DNA from: Anastatus disparis
Lineage: Eukaryota; Arthropoda; Insecta; Hymenoptera; Eupelmidae
DNA length: 64,000 nucleotides
Assembly (NCBI GenBank): GCA_017163975.1
Contig: JAFFSR010000245.1
Coordinates: 3,363,001 to 3,427,000, forward strand
Direction of reading: 5' to 3'
Below, piece by piece: positions 1-11,577 of the stretch. Position 1 is the stretch's first letter, and every line of letters starts with the position of its first letter. A program made the translations under genes and the position numbers. Below the pieces are notes generated by a model that saw nothing but the letters and a program-made list of their open reading frames with translations, made no database searches and was not told the DNA's origin.

Positions 1-314
1 TAATTGCAAACATAACTAATTGATAATACAAAGCTTCCTCTCTGCATTTCCTTTATTCAGATAAATATATAATATTTTTATTTTTATATATTGTATTTTT
101 ATTTTTATTATTGAAAAAATTTACTAATAACAAAAGTAAATTATAAATTACGAAATGAATTTAGCTTAATATCCATAGGTACTTTATTAACACTTGTATT
201 TAAATAATAAATGTTTTTTTTTAAACTAGAAATAAAATATTTACATATTTATCTTTTCAAAAGATTTCTGGGCTTAAGACCAGCATAAAAATATATGGCT
301 GCATTAAAAGCTTT
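1..314. other. AT-rich sequence, no gene seen
   Basis: Very AT-rich DNA with homopolymer runs. No open frame with recognisable protein similarity, palindrome or tandem repeat stands out before the minisatellite that follows. Confidence 0.6.
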
Positions 315-625
315 AAAAGCTTACAAATTCATTTCTTATTGTCGCTGAAGCGTACAGATCTATTATTTGTTATCGCTAAAAAAAGCTTATAAAAGCGTAC
401 AGATTTATTATTCGTTGTCGCTAAAAAAACTTTATATAAGCATACAAATATATTGTTTGTTGTTGCTAAAAAAAGCTTACAAATTTATTTTTCATAATCG
501 CTAAAAGGAACTTACAAATTTATATCTTATTACCGCTGAAAGAAGCGTACAAATTTATTGTTTATTGTCGCTAAAAAAGCTCACAAATTCATTTATTATT
601 GTCACTAAAGCATACACATCTATAT
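315..625. repeat. degenerate minisatellite, ~37-47 bp unit
   Basis: About eight imperfect copies of a unit of the form GCTTACAAATTTATT followed by TATTGTCGCTAAAAAA run head to tail. The GTCGCTAAA core and the (G/C)(T/A)TACAAAT core recur with small indels, so the period varies. It lies in AT-rich, apparently non-coding DNA. Confidence 0.7.
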
Positions 626-1559
626 TATATGCTTTATTACATTAAAAACTACATCACATCTTATATATTTTCATTTTTTTTTTAAATATAAGCAGTCAAT
701 TAGTTTACATTGTTTAATATTTTAATTGCTTTTATTTTTTTAATGTGATTTAAATGTAACTATTCTCATCCAATGCATCAACGGCTGTCTTAAGATCTAA
801 GGAAACTATATGAATTTTATTTTCAAATAATTATATTTCTTAAAAATTTGAAATATATTTTTATGCATCTTACATCTGTAATTTCATTCCAATCTCTTGA
901 TAATTCTACTTTACATCTTTTTAAAATATTTATCATTCTTTTGAAATATATATTTTCTTTGATCTCATCTAACAATATCAATACTTTGTACTTGATTTTT
1001 AATTCTTAAAAAAACACTATTATTCAATTATTAGTAATTAATTATAAAACTTTTACATCATGACATATATTTTTATAAAAACAGAAAATCTCCTATCCAA
1101 TTGCGTTTTTGAAGTATTTTTATCAATGAAATTAATTAAAAATTATATATTTAAAATTCCTATTTCTGTTAAAACTTGATCAATACAAATTATTACAGGT
1201 TATATTCCAGGAAGACATTTTGTTCAATCATCTTAACTTTTACAAATAAAAAAGAAATATGAAAAACTAACAAGGAGAGTGCATTGCATTTGGGTCTTGG
1301 ATTTTCTTCTAGCTTTGGGATCTTTTTTCTTACATAAAATCATGAAAAAAGCCGCGTCCATTCGGTCCAACGCTCGATTTTTTCCAAGTTATGAGCAGTT
1401 TTGTCTGTTTTGTTGAAAAAATTGCATCTGCTTTATAATTTAACAGTTTTCGAACTACTTATTCTAGAAGGTTTTTACTGATTGAATATTAAAGTTGAGA
1501 TTAAAACCTTTCGATTAAAAAAAAAACGTGTCCAAAAAGCTCAAGTTGTTAAAACATCA
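626..1559. other. AT-rich intergenic DNA, nothing recognised
   Basis: Low-complexity AT-rich DNA. I see no domain-bearing reading frame, long palindrome or tandem array. The last part may be the unrecognisable 5' portion of the retrotransposon remnant that follows. Confidence 0.5.
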
Positions 1560-2694
1560 CGTTACTTTTACTTTTTGACTTTAGTAAGGCATTCGACACG
1601 ATCTCTCCGTCTAAATTACTTGCAAGGCTTAGATCGATGGGGTTTTCCAGGTCCGCTCTCGTGTGGATTAACTCTTATATTTCAGGAAGGAAACAAATGG
1701 TTTCAACACACTTACAAGAAGAATCAGGTTAGCTAACAATCAACCTAGGAGTTCCACAGGGATCGGTACTGACGCTTTTGTTGTTTCGCCTTTACATTAA
1801 TAACGTACGTAACGCTCTTGGCTCTGGTTGTGTTGAGCACCTACTGTATGTAGATGACCTGCAGATTTATACGCACGTTCCTCGTGAGAATGTGGATGCA
1901 GGTATTCTAATCTTACAGAGGGCGACAAATGCGGTGTCGGAGTGGGTGGCTGGTGCCTCACTTACTTTAAATGCTAGCAAGACTGAGGCAATCGTCTTTG
2001 GCAGTAATCGTTTTATCAATTTATTTTATGCTGGGGCGCCACGGACGATTGACTTTGAGGGAGGTGTCAGCATTCCTTTCTCTTACATTGTAACGAGCCT
2101 TGGTGTTGTGCTTGACTCTAAGCTTTCTTGGGAGCCTCACATTAATATGGTTACAAAAAAATTTAATACAGTGTTGTATGCTTTGCGGTTTTTTCATCGG
2201 TACACCACGGAGGCTCTGCACAAAAACAACTTGCAACCGCCCTGCTGTTTCCGCATCTCGATTACTGTTTGGTGGTTCTGCTTGATGCTTCTCAGGGCTT
2301 GAAGAGAAGAATACAAAGACTGCAGAATTTGTGTGTGAGATATATATTAGGTATAAGAATGGGAGCTCATATTTGTCCTTATAGAGCCGCGTTGGGTTGG
2401 CTGCGTACTAATTCGAGAAGACAGTATTTTTTGGCTGTATTTATGTACAAGATCGTGCGCATGAATACTCCGGAGCATCTAATGGGTCTCTTCACTAGAT
2501 GTGTACCCAGGGTGGCTAGTGGGGGAGAAATCAGGGATCTAATGGTGCCCTTTATGCGTACTGAGGTCGGCAGGAATTCCTTCCAAGTTCAAGGTGCGCA
2601 TTTTAGGAACTCCCTGCCTGCTGAGATTAAACATCTTCCATCTCTCAGCAGGTTCAAAGCAGCGATGAGAGGGTACTTTCTCGACCTAGATTAA
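1560..2694 (+). pseudogene. non-LTR retrotransposon reverse transcriptase, CR1/Jockey-like, broken
   Basis: Remnant of the reverse transcriptase and C-terminal part of a non-LTR retrotransposon ORF2. In order the frame shows FDFSKAFDTI (RT block with the first catalytic Asp, ~1577), LGVPQGSVL (~1747), LLYVDDLQIY (catalytic YVDD, ~1838), and a C-terminal segment with RLQNLCVRYILG and FRNSLPAEI..LPSLSRFK near 2600-2670. That tail is typical of CR1/L2/Jockey-group ORF2 proteins. Breaks: an in-frame TAG near 1728 and a frameshift near 2225-2235, after which reading continues in another frame to the stop at 2692-2694. The endonuclease domain is absent, so the copy is 5'-truncated. Family assignment is by motif style only. 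Confidence 0.8.
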
Positions 2695-3230
2695 TATTTT
2701 TTACTATTAATTTATGTTAATTTATTTAATTTATTTTTGTAACGTCCTGTATATAGGCTTAAGGTGTGAGTGTATTTATTGTATGAGTGTTAGCTGAATG
2801 GTTGGTGAGTGAGAGTTTTTATTTGATTTTATTTTTGACTACGTTTCATGCTATTGTGTACGCTTGTTATTTTATTTTATTATGTATTAAATTAAATTTT
2901 TTAAAATTTTAATATTGTGACTGATAGATATTGTATGACTGATTTTTATTTATATGATTATTTTTATTTTTATTGCGTGTATTGTATGATTACTCCGTGA
3001 TATCACTTTTATTTATTTTTGTTTATGACTTACTTATTTAGTATTATTAGATTTAGTGACTGACTGTGATATTAATTGTGCAATATTTACATTTATATAT
3101 ATATTTACATTTTTTTATAACATTTTGTCTAATATTTATTGTTTTTATATTTACAAATTGTATTACACGTTTTTGTACTCTTTTACAAAATAAAATAATA
3201 TCCATCTATCTATATCTATTTCAAAAAAAG
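2695..3230 (+). other. 3' tail of the retrotransposon remnant plus AT-rich DNA
   Basis: T-rich sequence follows the RT stop and ends near 3200-3222 with AAATAAAATAATATCCATCTATCTATATCTATT. A short tandem tail of this sort is common at 3' ends of CR1/L2-type elements, so I take 2695-3222 as the element's 3' UTR. No gene is seen. Confidence 0.45.
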
Positions 3231-4098
3231 AAAAAATAATACCGTTTTCGTCAACGGAATTTTTAAAAACTAAAATTGTAATAGGAGATCAATCAACGTA
3301 TGTATTAAAAACTTTATTAAAAAAATCAAAAATATTATATATGTTATAAGTATTTTTGGTTACATATAATAAATCTCTGGATGCATATATTGAAGAAATT
3401 TCCGAAGAACAAACTTTTGTTAACAAACAAAAACAAACTGATTTCAGGATTTTGAAATTCATAATAAATGATTCTGAAGGATTTAGAATTCGATGCAATA
3501 TTTATGATAAAAATATTAAAAAATTCAAGAAAAATCTAAAATTAAACGAAGTAAATTTTTATAATATACAATATTATCAATTACAACATAATATTAAACA
3601 TTTTTCAATATTTCAGAAAATATTATTAGAGAATGTTAATGTATTAAAAGCAAAAGGATACAATAAAGGAAATAATATGTATGACTTAACATTAAAATAT
3701 TATTCGAATATTATTCATTTAGGCGAATACAATACATTGAAAAATAACAAACCAATTAAAATAAATTTCAAAGAAATAAAATTAAGACCTAGATTAATAA
3801 GTGATTAAATATTATTGAAAAAAAATATGATAATATAAATAATGTTTTATTTTTCAGAAATACAAGGGTATTTAAAAAATTCTTTTGCACAAAAACATAA
3901 AAAAAATGAATCAGAATACATCGGAACAATAGCGGATGGACAATATAAATTAGACATTTTATTAAATAAATTAGAAAATGAATATGTGAATTGGGTAAGA
4001 GGAACAAAACTAGAAATGATTGGAAAAATAGAATAAAATAGTAAAAACAATTATAATAATATATTATATGCATATACGCTTATGAAAATATTCATGTA

Positions 4099-4101
<3 letters not shown>

Positions 4102-4173
<72 letters not shown>
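4102..4173. repeat. (TA)n microsatellite
   Basis: About 70 bp of nearly pure TA dinucleotide. Confidence 0.95.
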
Positions 4174-4175
<2 letters not shown>

Positions 4176-4327
4176 GTATGTAACGAAACTTTCCAGGATT
4201 TGTAAAGGTTTTGTACAATCAGGCGAGGGGGAAGTTTTATTTTTGGTTCCCGAACCTGTGTAAATTAATTTTTATCTATCGCCTGTGTCTCTGATTGGTT
4301 CAGAGGACCTTTAGCACTCGTTTTCTG

Positions 4328-4330
<3 letters not shown>
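4174..4330. other. 155-bp unique island between two (TA)n tracts
   Basis: A compositionally normal segment (CTGTATGTAACG... to ...CTCGTTTTCTGC) sits between two TA arrays. Its ends are not inverted repeats of each other. It could be a small insertion into a TA microsatellite or the ancestral unique sequence around which TA expanded. Confidence 0.4.

Positions 4331-4374
<44 letters not shown>
4331..4374. repeat. (TA)n microsatellite
   Basis: About 44 bp of pure TA repeat, the second of two arrays flanking the 155-bp island. Confidence 0.95.
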
Positions 4375-4378
<4 letters not shown>

Positions 4379-4499
4379 TTTATAGATATTACATATATAT
4401 TAAAAGTAAAAAGATTGGAATTTACTAAAGTATTAAATGATGAAAACATGGAGTAAGAAGAACTTATATTAGCAAATGAAATAATTTCAAATAAGGTAA

Positions 4500-4999
4500 A
4501 TTAAATAATTCAATATTTTTATTTATATGATAATTTTGATAATATACATTAGTATTTTTTGAGAGTGCAAATTTTTATTTCTACTAACTAAAAATGTTAG
4601 TTTTTATTAAGAATTCGATGAAAAAATTTATATAATATGAAATTCTATTTGTTGTACTTTTTTTTAATTTTTATAAACTATTACTAACGGGGTTATTCTG
4701 TTATGAACTGTAAATAGTAAATACAATCTGGTGAAATCATTCAAGTTCTTTATAAATATTCGGAGAACTTAAAAATTAATCCACCCCGTAAAAAAATTAC
4801 ATAGAAATCAATGATGAATTATTGCTATATTGCAAGTAGTTTGCTGGTATTTCAAGCTCAAAAATTTCCTAATGTCTAAGATATTTTTTGACATGAGGAA
4901 ATTTTTTAATTTATAAATGATTAAATAAAGTAGGTTATATCACAGTATAATTTTAATTAATTGAGACGAACTAAAAAATTTCCTAATTTCCTAAGTGTA
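4500..4999. other. AT-rich spacer with a small hairpin
   Basis: No gene seen. A short imperfect hairpin lies at about 4862-4905 (AAATTTCCTAATGTC paired with GACATGAGGAAATTT). The sequence leads directly into the TA duplication of the foldback element at 5000. Confidence 0.5.
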
Positions 5000-6281
5000 C
5001 CCTGTTAAAAAAGTCCAGGTGGATTTCCACGTGGAAAATCCACGTGGAATTCCACGTGGATTTTCAGTCTGATTTACTTGGATTTTCAGGGTGAAAATCA
5101 GGGTGGAATTCCAGGTAGATTTTCAGGGTGAAAATCAGGTTGGAATTTTAAGGGGATTTTCAGTCTGAATTACTTGGATTTTCATAGTGAAAATCCACTC
5201 TGATTTTGAGTCTGAAAATCCACTCTGATTTTCATAGTGAAAATCCACTCTGATTTTCATAGTGAAAATCCACTCTGATTTTCATAGTGAAAATCCACTC
5301 TGATTTTCATAGTGAAAATCCACCCTGATTTTCATAGTGAAAATCCACTCTGATTTTCAGTCTGAAAATCCACCCTGATTGTGGATATATTTAAGCATTC
5401 AAAAAAATATTTTTATCAAATTAAATTTATTTATGTTTTTCATTGCAACCACAAAAATATCTCTGCTCGCTTAATAGAATAGAACGTGAGAAAGTAGGCC
5501 GAATGATCGTCGTTTTAGACAAAATTAAACTGTTAGTTTATAAGCTCTAAAGTCTTTTATTCTTTTCATGCGCGTTGGCTTGCCATAAGAAAGTCAATAC
5601 ATAAAAAGCGTGGTAGCCCCCTAGTAGTTAGTTATTGAATATGAATATATACATGTATATAATAGTACTGATGATTAACCGTTAGGGGGATGCTCCGCTT
5701 TCTACCTATTGACTTTCTTATGGCAAGCGAACGCGCGCACAAAAAAAGAATAAAAGACTTTAGAGCTTATAAACTAACAGTTTAATTTTGTCTAAAACGA
5801 CGATCATTCGCCCTACTTTCTCACGTTCTATTCTATTAAGTGAACAGAGATCTTTTTGTGGTTGCAATGAAAAACATAAATAAATTTAATTTTATAAAAA
5901 TATTTTTTGATTGCTTAAAAATATCCACAATCAGGGTGGATTTTCAGACTGAAAATCAGAGTGGATTTTCACTATGAAAATCAGAGTGGATTTTCAGACT
6001 GAAAATCAGAGTGGATTTTCACTATGAAAATCAGAGTGTATTTTTAGACTCAAAATCAGAGTGGTATTTCACTATGAAAATCCAAGTAATTCAGACTGAA
6101 AATCCCCTTAAAATTCCAACCTGATTTTCACCCTGAAAATCTACCTGGAATTCCACCCTGATTTTCACCCTGAAAATCCAAGTAAATCACCCTGAAAATC
6201 CAAGTAAATCAGACTGAAAATCCACGTGGAATTCCACGTGGATTTTCCACGTGGAAATCCACCTGGACTTTTTTAACAGGG
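5000..6281. mobile_element. foldback element A, 1.28 kb, near-complete palindrome
   Basis: The element begins CCCTGTTAAAAAAGTCC and ends with the exact inverse (GGACTTTTTTAACAGGG), flanked on both sides by TA (4998-4999 and 6282-6283). The outer ~390 bp of each arm is built of short self-complementary modules: CCACGTGG, and GATTTTCA alternating with TGAAAATC about every 25 bp. The inner ~250 bp of each arm is ordinary sequence that is also inverted (for example AAACGACGATCATTCG against its complement). The centre lies near 5640-5690. There is no transposase frame, so it is non-autonomous. A transcript would fold into a hairpin of roughly 600 bp. Confidence 0.9.
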
Positions 6282-6728
6282 TAATTATTAGAGTTTTCCC
6301 ATGTCTAATAAGCATTTTAAGTTTTATGAATTAATTAATAAAAATGGAGGAATAACTTGTAGAGAATTGAAACACGCCCTGTTGAAAATAACCAGCTGGA
6401 TATCCAGGTGAATTATCCACTTGGATATCTATGTGGATATCACTCTGATTGAGTTGGATATCACTCTGATCTTCATTCACCTAGATACCGCTAAAATCCA
6501 TTTGGATATTTTTTTACGAAAACTAATCATTAGGGATTACAAGCATTTGTATAACAATAATACTACAAATAAAAAAAATTCGAGTCTTCGACGAGAGCTC
6601 GTTGTGAGCACACGTGTTTGCAAACAATCCGTGTATCTTGAACGAAGTTAAGTAACAGTGTAGTGAAAATATAACAGCCTATAGTGATTAAAATTCATAC
6701 CTTTAATTGCGCTTCGGCGTAATTAAAG

Positions 6729-8133
6729 ATGATGACTGCGGGAGAAGCATCTCCTGGCAGGAGAGAAATACCAACGTTCCAAGCAAAAAGAGCAGAAAAT
6801 ATCATTTATGCAGATGTGAACCAAAAATTAACGTTCCCAAAAAGAAACCAAGGATTAATTTTAGTATGTATAGATGAACTCAATCTAACAGATTATACCT
6901 GTGCGATAGTAGATATCGTCAGCCCAAAAAACGTAATTGCATCAACGAAAACCTCAAACAACCGTATTTGTATGTATTTAGCATCAAAAGAACTAGTAGA
7001 TAAACTAACAAACGAAAAAAAATTCATAGTTATAAAAGATAAAAAAGTATTTATTAGACCACTTGTAGGTAAATATAAAAGAGTCATATTCTCAAACGTA
7101 TCACCAAATATTCCTAACCTTGTATTTGAAGATTTATTGGATGAACTAAAAGTAAATCGAAATGCATCTGTCTCGATATTAAAAGCTGGTATTGAAAAGG
7201 AGGGATATAACCATGTCATCAGCTCACGGAAACAAGCTTCCGTCAAAACAGAAGACATTAAAAAAATACTTGAAGTTTTTAAATTAAATTACGAAAACAT
7301 AAGCTATTTCATTTATTCCAGTATAGACATACTAAGATGCTTTATATGTAAGAAAGAAGGACACATCGCAGGATATTGCGAAAACAAACAAAACCAAAAC
7401 AGTATAATTCCAACAGAAGTTAACAATATGAATACGGACGTTTTAAATATAATATAAATTTCGCTAACTATACTAAGACCAATCTAAACGAAACTCACGA
7501 TGTAAACAAAAACGGACATGACAATTTAATAGAAAATAAAATTACACACATCAATGAAAAATCTTATGAAGAAATGGAAATAGAATTAGGTAAAAGAGAA
7601 AACAAACAAGCACACTCACAAATTAGCTCAACAGATACACAAATCAGTCAAAATGAAAAATATAATGATGATTTTCCTAAATTAACACAGGACAAAACAA
7701 TAAAACAAACAAAAAAAGGAAAAGTTGTAACAACAGAGGAAAATATAACTGAAACTCAAGAACCAATTAACTTAAATGCTATACTTACTAAAAAAAACAA
7801 AACAAACACTTAACAACTAAATTTAACTCAAATGAATGAATTAGATAAAAAATTAATTAGTTTAAGAACATATTTGAATGAATCCAACACTATGCTGAAT
7901 TACTTCCAATTCAAAAACCTATTCGAAAATCTAAGTGGTGCAAAAAATCCTATTGAAATAGTACGTGAACGCACTATAAACATAGAAGAATTCATCAAAT
8001 TCGGAAAACGGATGTATACCCAAATGTGAGGGATAGTGGCATAAAAAGAAGATGCATCCTACTTCTAAAATCCTTAACAGGAGCAAAAAGAACTCCTCTA
8101 AGTACACCAACATCCTCAGACACAGAACAGTAA
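6729..8133 (+). pseudogene. ORF1 (gag-like nucleic-acid-binding protein) of the 6.6-11.0 kb retrotransposon
   Basis: The first frame, 6729-7457 (242 aa), has a core resembling RNA-binding ORF1 proteins of I-like elements (IFSNVSPNIPN, ILKAGIEKEGYNHVISSRKQ) and one CCHC zinc knuckle, CFICKKEGHIAGYC (C-X2-C-X4-H-X4-C, residues ~203-216). Reading then shifts. A polar C-terminal half continues in another frame from about 7574, with a TAA at 7811-7813, and a further shift near 8020 leads to a final stretch ending at about 8133. The protein would coat the element RNA during retrotransposition. The start at 6729 gives MMTAGEASPG; a second Met at 6732 is equally possible. Confidence 0.75.
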
Positions 8134-8160
8134 ATTAACTCAACTCAATAAAATAATAAT

Positions 8161-11035
8161 ATGGAAAAAATAATTTAATGGAACATAAATGGAATAAAAA
8201 ACAATTATGAATATATGGAAAAATTAATAGAACAACAAAATAGCAACATATTATGTATACAAGAAACAAACCCAAAAAAAAAACAAAAAATTAAATTAAA
8301 AAATTTCAACCGCTATAACAAAAAGAGAACAGATTATACAGCAGCCAGTGGTGGAGTAGCAATACTAATCAAAAACACACTATACAGTCAAGAAATTCAA
8401 ATTACAACCGACCTCGAAGCAATAGCAATCAAAACAATAATAGGTGAAAAAACATTATGCATATGCAACATCTATTTAAGTAACAAGTATGAACTCAACA
8501 TAAACCTCACTAAATCATCTAACAGTACAATTACCTACACCATACATATAAATAGGTGATTTCAATAGCCACAGCCAAACATGGGGATCATATAAACTAG
8601 ATAACCGAGGCCAACCAACCGAAGAGTTCATCAACAATAATGACCTAATATTACTCAACCCCAACTCACTATAATGTACACAACAATAAAACCAGTGCAA
8701 TCGACTTAAGCTTATGTTCAAACAGCATAGCACATCAAATAGAGTGGGAGGTTAACAACGAACTTTATGGCAGCGATAACTTCCCGATCTGCATAACAAT
8801 TACATGCACCAATCCACCACAAAACGTTCATACACCTAGATGGAAACACAAAAAGCTGATTGGACAAAATATCAAAATACAATCTCTCAAAAGATAGAAT
8901 ATCTCCGCTACATACAAAAGCACAAAAAAGACAATAGTATAGATATTAATCAGATAGTAACCACATTCACAGACATACTTATAGAAACTGCCCATGAATG
9001 CGTACCTAAAACAACAGGCACAAAACAGACTAAATACGCACCATGGTGGAACGATACATGTGAAACTGCAATAAAAGATTCAAAAAAAGGATACAACAAA
9101 TACAAAAAAAAACCTACTCACGAAAACAAAATCGAACATCAAAAACTCAAAGCAATAGCCAAAAGAACCATAAAAAACAGCAAACGCAAGGCCTGGCTAG
9201 AATATTTAAACTCAATCAACCAGAAAACGCAAACCAAAGATATATGGAACAAGATTCAGGCCATCAACAGAAGACATAAACAACTACAGATCCCAGCTTT
9301 AATAAAGAACGACATGATCCTAAACAAACCCGAAGACATAGCAAACACCTTAGCCAATAAATTATCAGAAAACTCCAGTAACAACAACTATAATCAGACA
9401 TTTTTAAACTTCAAAATAAGCGAAGATAAAAACTCCTTCCACATAACACAAAACGAAGATAATCCGTAAAACCCATTAGATAACAACATCACATAGAAGA
9501 ACTACAACAAACACTTTTAAAAAGCAAAAACACTAGTCCAGGACCAGACTCAATACCAAACATCTTCTTAAAGAACCTACCTACAAACGCCATGGAATGC
9601 CTTCTAGAAATCTACAACATCATATGGAACAACCAAGTTTTCCCTAAAGAGTGGAGAAAGGCCATAGTGGTCCCTGTACCCAAACCAGGAAAATTCAAAT
9701 ATGACAAGGATAGTTGCAGACCTATAGCCTTAACAAAGACACTTTCGAGACACTTGCTTATGCAAGTGTCTCGAAAAAATAATAAGTAAAAGACTCAAAT
9801 CGTACTTGGAAGCAAACAACATTATATGTAAGGAACAAAGTGGCTTCAGAGAAAAACACTCCACCACAGACTGTTTAGTTAAACTAGAATCAGAAATATG
9901 TGAAGCATTAGCAAATAATCAACATCTATTAGCAGTTTGCCTGGATCTAGAAAAGGCATATGACCTAGTATGGAAGGATAGAATTTTAAAAATATTAAAA
10001 AAATACAAAATAAACGGCCGAATGTACCACTTCATTAAAAATTTCCTAAAACATAGGTCTGTTCAAGTCAGAGTAGAAAACGAACTATCTAAGTCAGTAC
10101 TCATAGACAATGGTGTACCACAGGGGTCCGTACTAAGTGTAATCTTATTCCAAACAGCAATAAATGATATACAAGACTGCATACAAAAACCGGTCAATTT
10201 TACCATATTCGCAGACGACATAACCCTCTTTATTAAAGGGAAAACTATTAAAACAAGTCAAATAATCATGCAAAACACCCTACAAAAAATAAATGATTTT
10301 GTTGACCAAACTGAATTTAAATTTTCAAAAAATAAAACTAAAGCTACCCTATTCAACAACAAACACAAACCAGAAGAGCTCAAACTATATACAGAAAAAA
10401 ATCTAATTGAAATAGTCAAAGAAATAAAAATATTAGGACTGACATTCGACAACAAATTAACAGGGAACAACCACATAGTAAATCTAAAAGCACAGTGCAT
10501 ACAAAAAATAAACATACTCAAAACACTATCGGTTAAAAACCGGGAAAGAAACGGAAACATCATTAAAAACATATATAAAGCCATAATCCAAAGTAAAATT
10601 GACTATGGTAGCATTGTATATGGCTCAGCCAAAAAGCATATACTTAAAAAACTGGACACAGTCTCAAATACAAGTATGAGAATCGCAACAGGAGCATCTA
10701 TAACCAGCACAATCAATAGTATATTAAGTGAATGCAACATGATACCATTAGAATACAGAAAAATCCAAAACACACTCAACTATGGTACAAAAATATTAAC
10801 GACACCCAAAAATCAAGTACATGGAATTTTAATAAAACAAAACAACACAATAGACTATAATCTCAAAAGAAATACAAAAAAAACCGTTCTACTGCAAATT
10901 CAGCACCAACGCAAAAAAATACAAAATAGAGAAATACCAAACATATTCAATGGAACAAGCTTGTCCGTGTCCCGGATCAAAATACAAGACTTCAACTCAT
11001 TCATCGGGGGGGATGCAACTATAAAATTTAAATAA
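8161..11035 (+). pseudogene. ORF2 (endonuclease + reverse transcriptase) of the 6.6-11.0 kb retrotransposon
   Basis: The endonuclease begins at ATG 8161 with ...WNINGIKNN (an in-frame TAA at 8176-8178 where Gln is usual), then IQETN (catalytic Glu), GDFNSHSQTWGS near 8558 in a shifted frame, and YGSDNFPI near 8770 at the SDH position (His replaced by Asn). RT blocks: RPIALT (9718), EQSGFREKHST (9834), CLDLEKAYDLVW (9940), NGVPQGSVL (10110) and IFADDITLF (10206), the last with the catalytic Asp pair intact. The frame from 9806 to 11035 (409 aa) is open. Frameshifts occur near 8555, near 9470 and at the hairpin insertion 9743-9776. There is no RNase H domain after the RT. The decay is clear, although the RT core is well preserved. 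Confidence 0.85.
9743..9776. repeat. 15-bp perfect hairpin inserted in the RT frame
   Basis: TTTCGAGACACTTGC, loop TTAT, then its exact complement. It lies between the RPIALT and EKIISKRL parts of the RT. The downstream arm reads as the expected protein and the upstream arm does not, so the upstream arm looks like a snap-back inverted copy that broke the frame. Confidence 0.75.
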
Positions 11036-11440
11036 AAAAAAAAAAAAAAAATTAAAAATTTTACTCCAAGTAAAATTATCCAGGAGGATTATCCTCTTGG
11101 ATATCCAGTTGGATTAATAAAATCGAAAAATTATAAAGTATGCTTTTCAGTAAATTATTTGATAAAATTACTTCTTAAATTTTCGATTTTATCAATCCAA
11201 CTGGATATCTAAGAGAATAATCCTTCTGGATAATTTTAATTTGGGTAAAATTTTCAATTTTCTTTTATTGGTAGTATTATTATGTTATACAGATGTTTAT
11301 AATGCCTAATTATAAGTTATCGTAAAAAATATCCAAATGGATTTTAGCTGCATCCAGGTGAATGAAGATCAGAGAGATATTCACCTGGATATCCAAGTAG
11401 ATGATCCACCTGGATATCCAGCTGGTTATTTTTAACAGGG

Positions 11441-11577
11441 CGATGTAGCGATTATAAAAACTAATTTTTATTTTTCTCTACAAACTCGGCGCTGGTACAA
11501 ACTACAGCTTTATTTATTTTATTTTAATATTGAATTTTTTTTGTAAATAAAATTAAGAATTTATTGTACTTGGGAAA
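11441..11577. other. short unique spacer
   Basis: Unassigned sequence between two palindromic elements. No gene seen. Confidence 0.5.

Larger units (their letters stand above)
3356..4496 (+). pseudogene. multi-exon-looking fragment with OB-fold-like stretch, function unknown
   Basis: Three coding-looking blocks. Block 1 (3356-3808) holds FRILKFIINDSEGFRIRCNIYD followed by KKNLKLNEV, which resembles the strand pattern of an RPA70-type single-strand-binding OB fold. Block 2 (about 3858-4035) follows a good acceptor (TTTTATTTTTCAG) and reads ...YIGTIADGQYKLDILL. Block 3 (about 4386-4496) follows TTTTATAG, contains one in-frame TAA after ENME, and ends at AAG|GTAAAT. The interval between blocks 2 and 3 contains two TA microsatellites. 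This could be a decayed host gene or part of a DNA transposon. I do not recognise the family, and the OB-fold reading is inference from pattern only. Confidence 0.35.
6581..11051 (+). mobile_element. non-LTR retrotransposon, I/Jockey-type without RNase H, decayed
   Basis: The 5' UTR starts CGAGTCTTCGACGAGAGCTCG at 6581. An ORF1 with a zinc knuckle follows, then an ORF2 with endonuclease and reverse transcriptase, and a poly(A) at about 11034-11051. The A-rich ATT beside both ends (about 6572-6580 and 11051-11053) is compatible with a target-site duplication. It has multiple frameshifts and stops, so it is not active. There is essentially no 3' UTR: the ORF2 stop codon merges into the poly(A). 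It lies wholly inside the left arm of foldback element B. Confidence 0.85.
6377..11440. mobile_element. foldback element B interrupted by a retrotransposon
   Basis: Termini are CCCTGTTGAAAATAACC at 6377 and its near-exact inverse ending AACAGGG at 11440. Arm modules are variants of GGATATCCAGSTGGAT. The left arm runs 6377-6580 and is interrupted at ...AAAAAAAATT by a poly(A)-tailed non-LTR retrotransposon (6581-11051). It resumes at 11052 (AAAATTTTACTCC), passes through a centre near 11160, and continues into the right arm to 11440. The right arm carries the uninterrupted version of the junction (read in inverse: AAAGAAAATTGAAAATTTTACCC), which shows the retroelement came second. Without the insert the element would be about 0.6 kb. 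Flanking dinucleotides are CG on both sides rather than TA. Confidence 0.85.

Noticed and set aside
6377..11440. A novel 5-kb DNA transposon carrying RT genes between inverted ends
   Set aside because: Arm comparison shows an ordinary poly(A)-tailed retrotransposon inserted into a ~0.6-kb foldback element.
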